Source of the DNA: Chloroflexota bacterium
GTDB taxonomy: Bacteria > Chloroflexota > Dehalococcoidia > Lucifugimonadales > Lucifugimonadaceae
DNA length: 6,750 nt
Assembly: GCA_002727435.1 (NCBI GenBank)
Contig: PBWZ01000019.1
Coordinates: forward strand, 17,528 to 24,277
Direction: 5' to 3'
A program made the position numbers and the translations under genes. The notes below the pieces were generated by a model. It had not been told where the DNA came from, searched no databases, and worked only from the letters and a program-made list of their open reading frames with translations. Position 1 is the stretch's first letter. Each line of letters opens with the position of its first letter. Of the stretch, positions 6,681-6,750 are shown piece after piece.

Positions 6681-6750
6681 ATGAAAATTAGAAAAGCGAA
6701 AATTAAAGATTTAGATAATTTGGAGATTATTTCTAAAGAACAATTTAAAG
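6681..6750 (+). CDS. Probable GNAT-family N-acetyltransferase, N-terminal fragment (cut by the window edge)
   Basis: From the ATG at 6681 the frame stays open to the right edge and gives 23 codons. The peptide begins MKIRKAKIKDLDNLEII and continues to a Phe at residue 22. This matches the usual opening of GNAT acetyltransferases: a first beta-strand of the form IRKA, then a D-L or D-A turn into helix 1 with an acidic residue and a Phe near residues 20-25. GNAT enzymes transfer an acetyl group from acetyl-CoA to an amine on a protein, antibiotic or metabolite. The acetyl-CoA-binding loop lies beyond the window, so neither the family nor the substrate can be confirmed. No Shine-Dalgarno site is seen before the ATG (preceding bases CATTCAAATTTT). 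It is divergent from the ABC genes, so it is probably a separate transcription unit. Confidence 0.55.
   Translation, partial: MKIRKAKIKDLDNLEIISKEQFK

Noticed and set aside
1..6750. A defence system, mobile island or other undescribed cluster
   Set aside because: Every substantial gene belongs to a known housekeeping or transporter family, and no transposase, integrase, direct-repeat array or abrupt composition change was seen.

Overview
The window is bacterial, strongly AT-rich and gene-dense. Five ordinary chromosomal genes can be named, two more form an ABC exporter pair, and one gene fragment enters at the right edge. There are no tRNAs, rRNAs, mobile elements, phage genes or CRISPR arrays. 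Compact spacing (a 1-nt gap, a 0-nt gap and overlapping stop codons), high A+T and few Shine-Dalgarno sites suggest a small-genome, possibly environmental, bacterium. The phylum cannot be fixed from this sequence alone. L32 is a zinc-ribbon type with four cysteines, and RuvA is a divergent variant.

Layout. (1) 1-671, minus strand: rpmF (ribosomal protein L32) followed by fabD (malonyl-CoA:ACP transacylase, cut by the left edge). They are 9 nt apart, with no plsX or fabH between them. (2) 672-807: a divergent promoter region with a plausible sigma70-type promoter on each strand. (3) 808-2989, plus strand: a complete ruvC-ruvA-ruvB operon, which encodes the Holliday-junction resolvase and the branch-migration motor, with gaps of 9 and 1 nt. 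(4) 2986-6600, minus strand: two half-size ABC exporter genes whose stop and start codons abut. The second gene runs into the end of ruvB, and their stop codons overlap by 4 bp. (5) 6601-6680: a short AT-rich divergent spacer. (6) 6681-6750, plus strand: the first 23 codons of a probable GNAT acetyltransferase.

How the genes work together. RuvA and RuvB migrate Holliday junctions and RuvC cuts them, so the plus-strand operon is a self-contained resolution module. The two ABC proteins carry complementary defects in their ATP sites, the signature of an obligate heterodimeric exporter with one working and one degenerate site. rpmF and fabD couple a ribosomal protein gene to fatty-acid synthesis, a common bacterial association.

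I did not find a clearly new biological system. The points most worth a second look are the unusual acidic-pin region and first HhH motif of RuvA, the asymmetric ABC pair, the stop-codon overlap with its adjacent inverted repeat, and the lack of Shine-Dalgarno sites at most starts.
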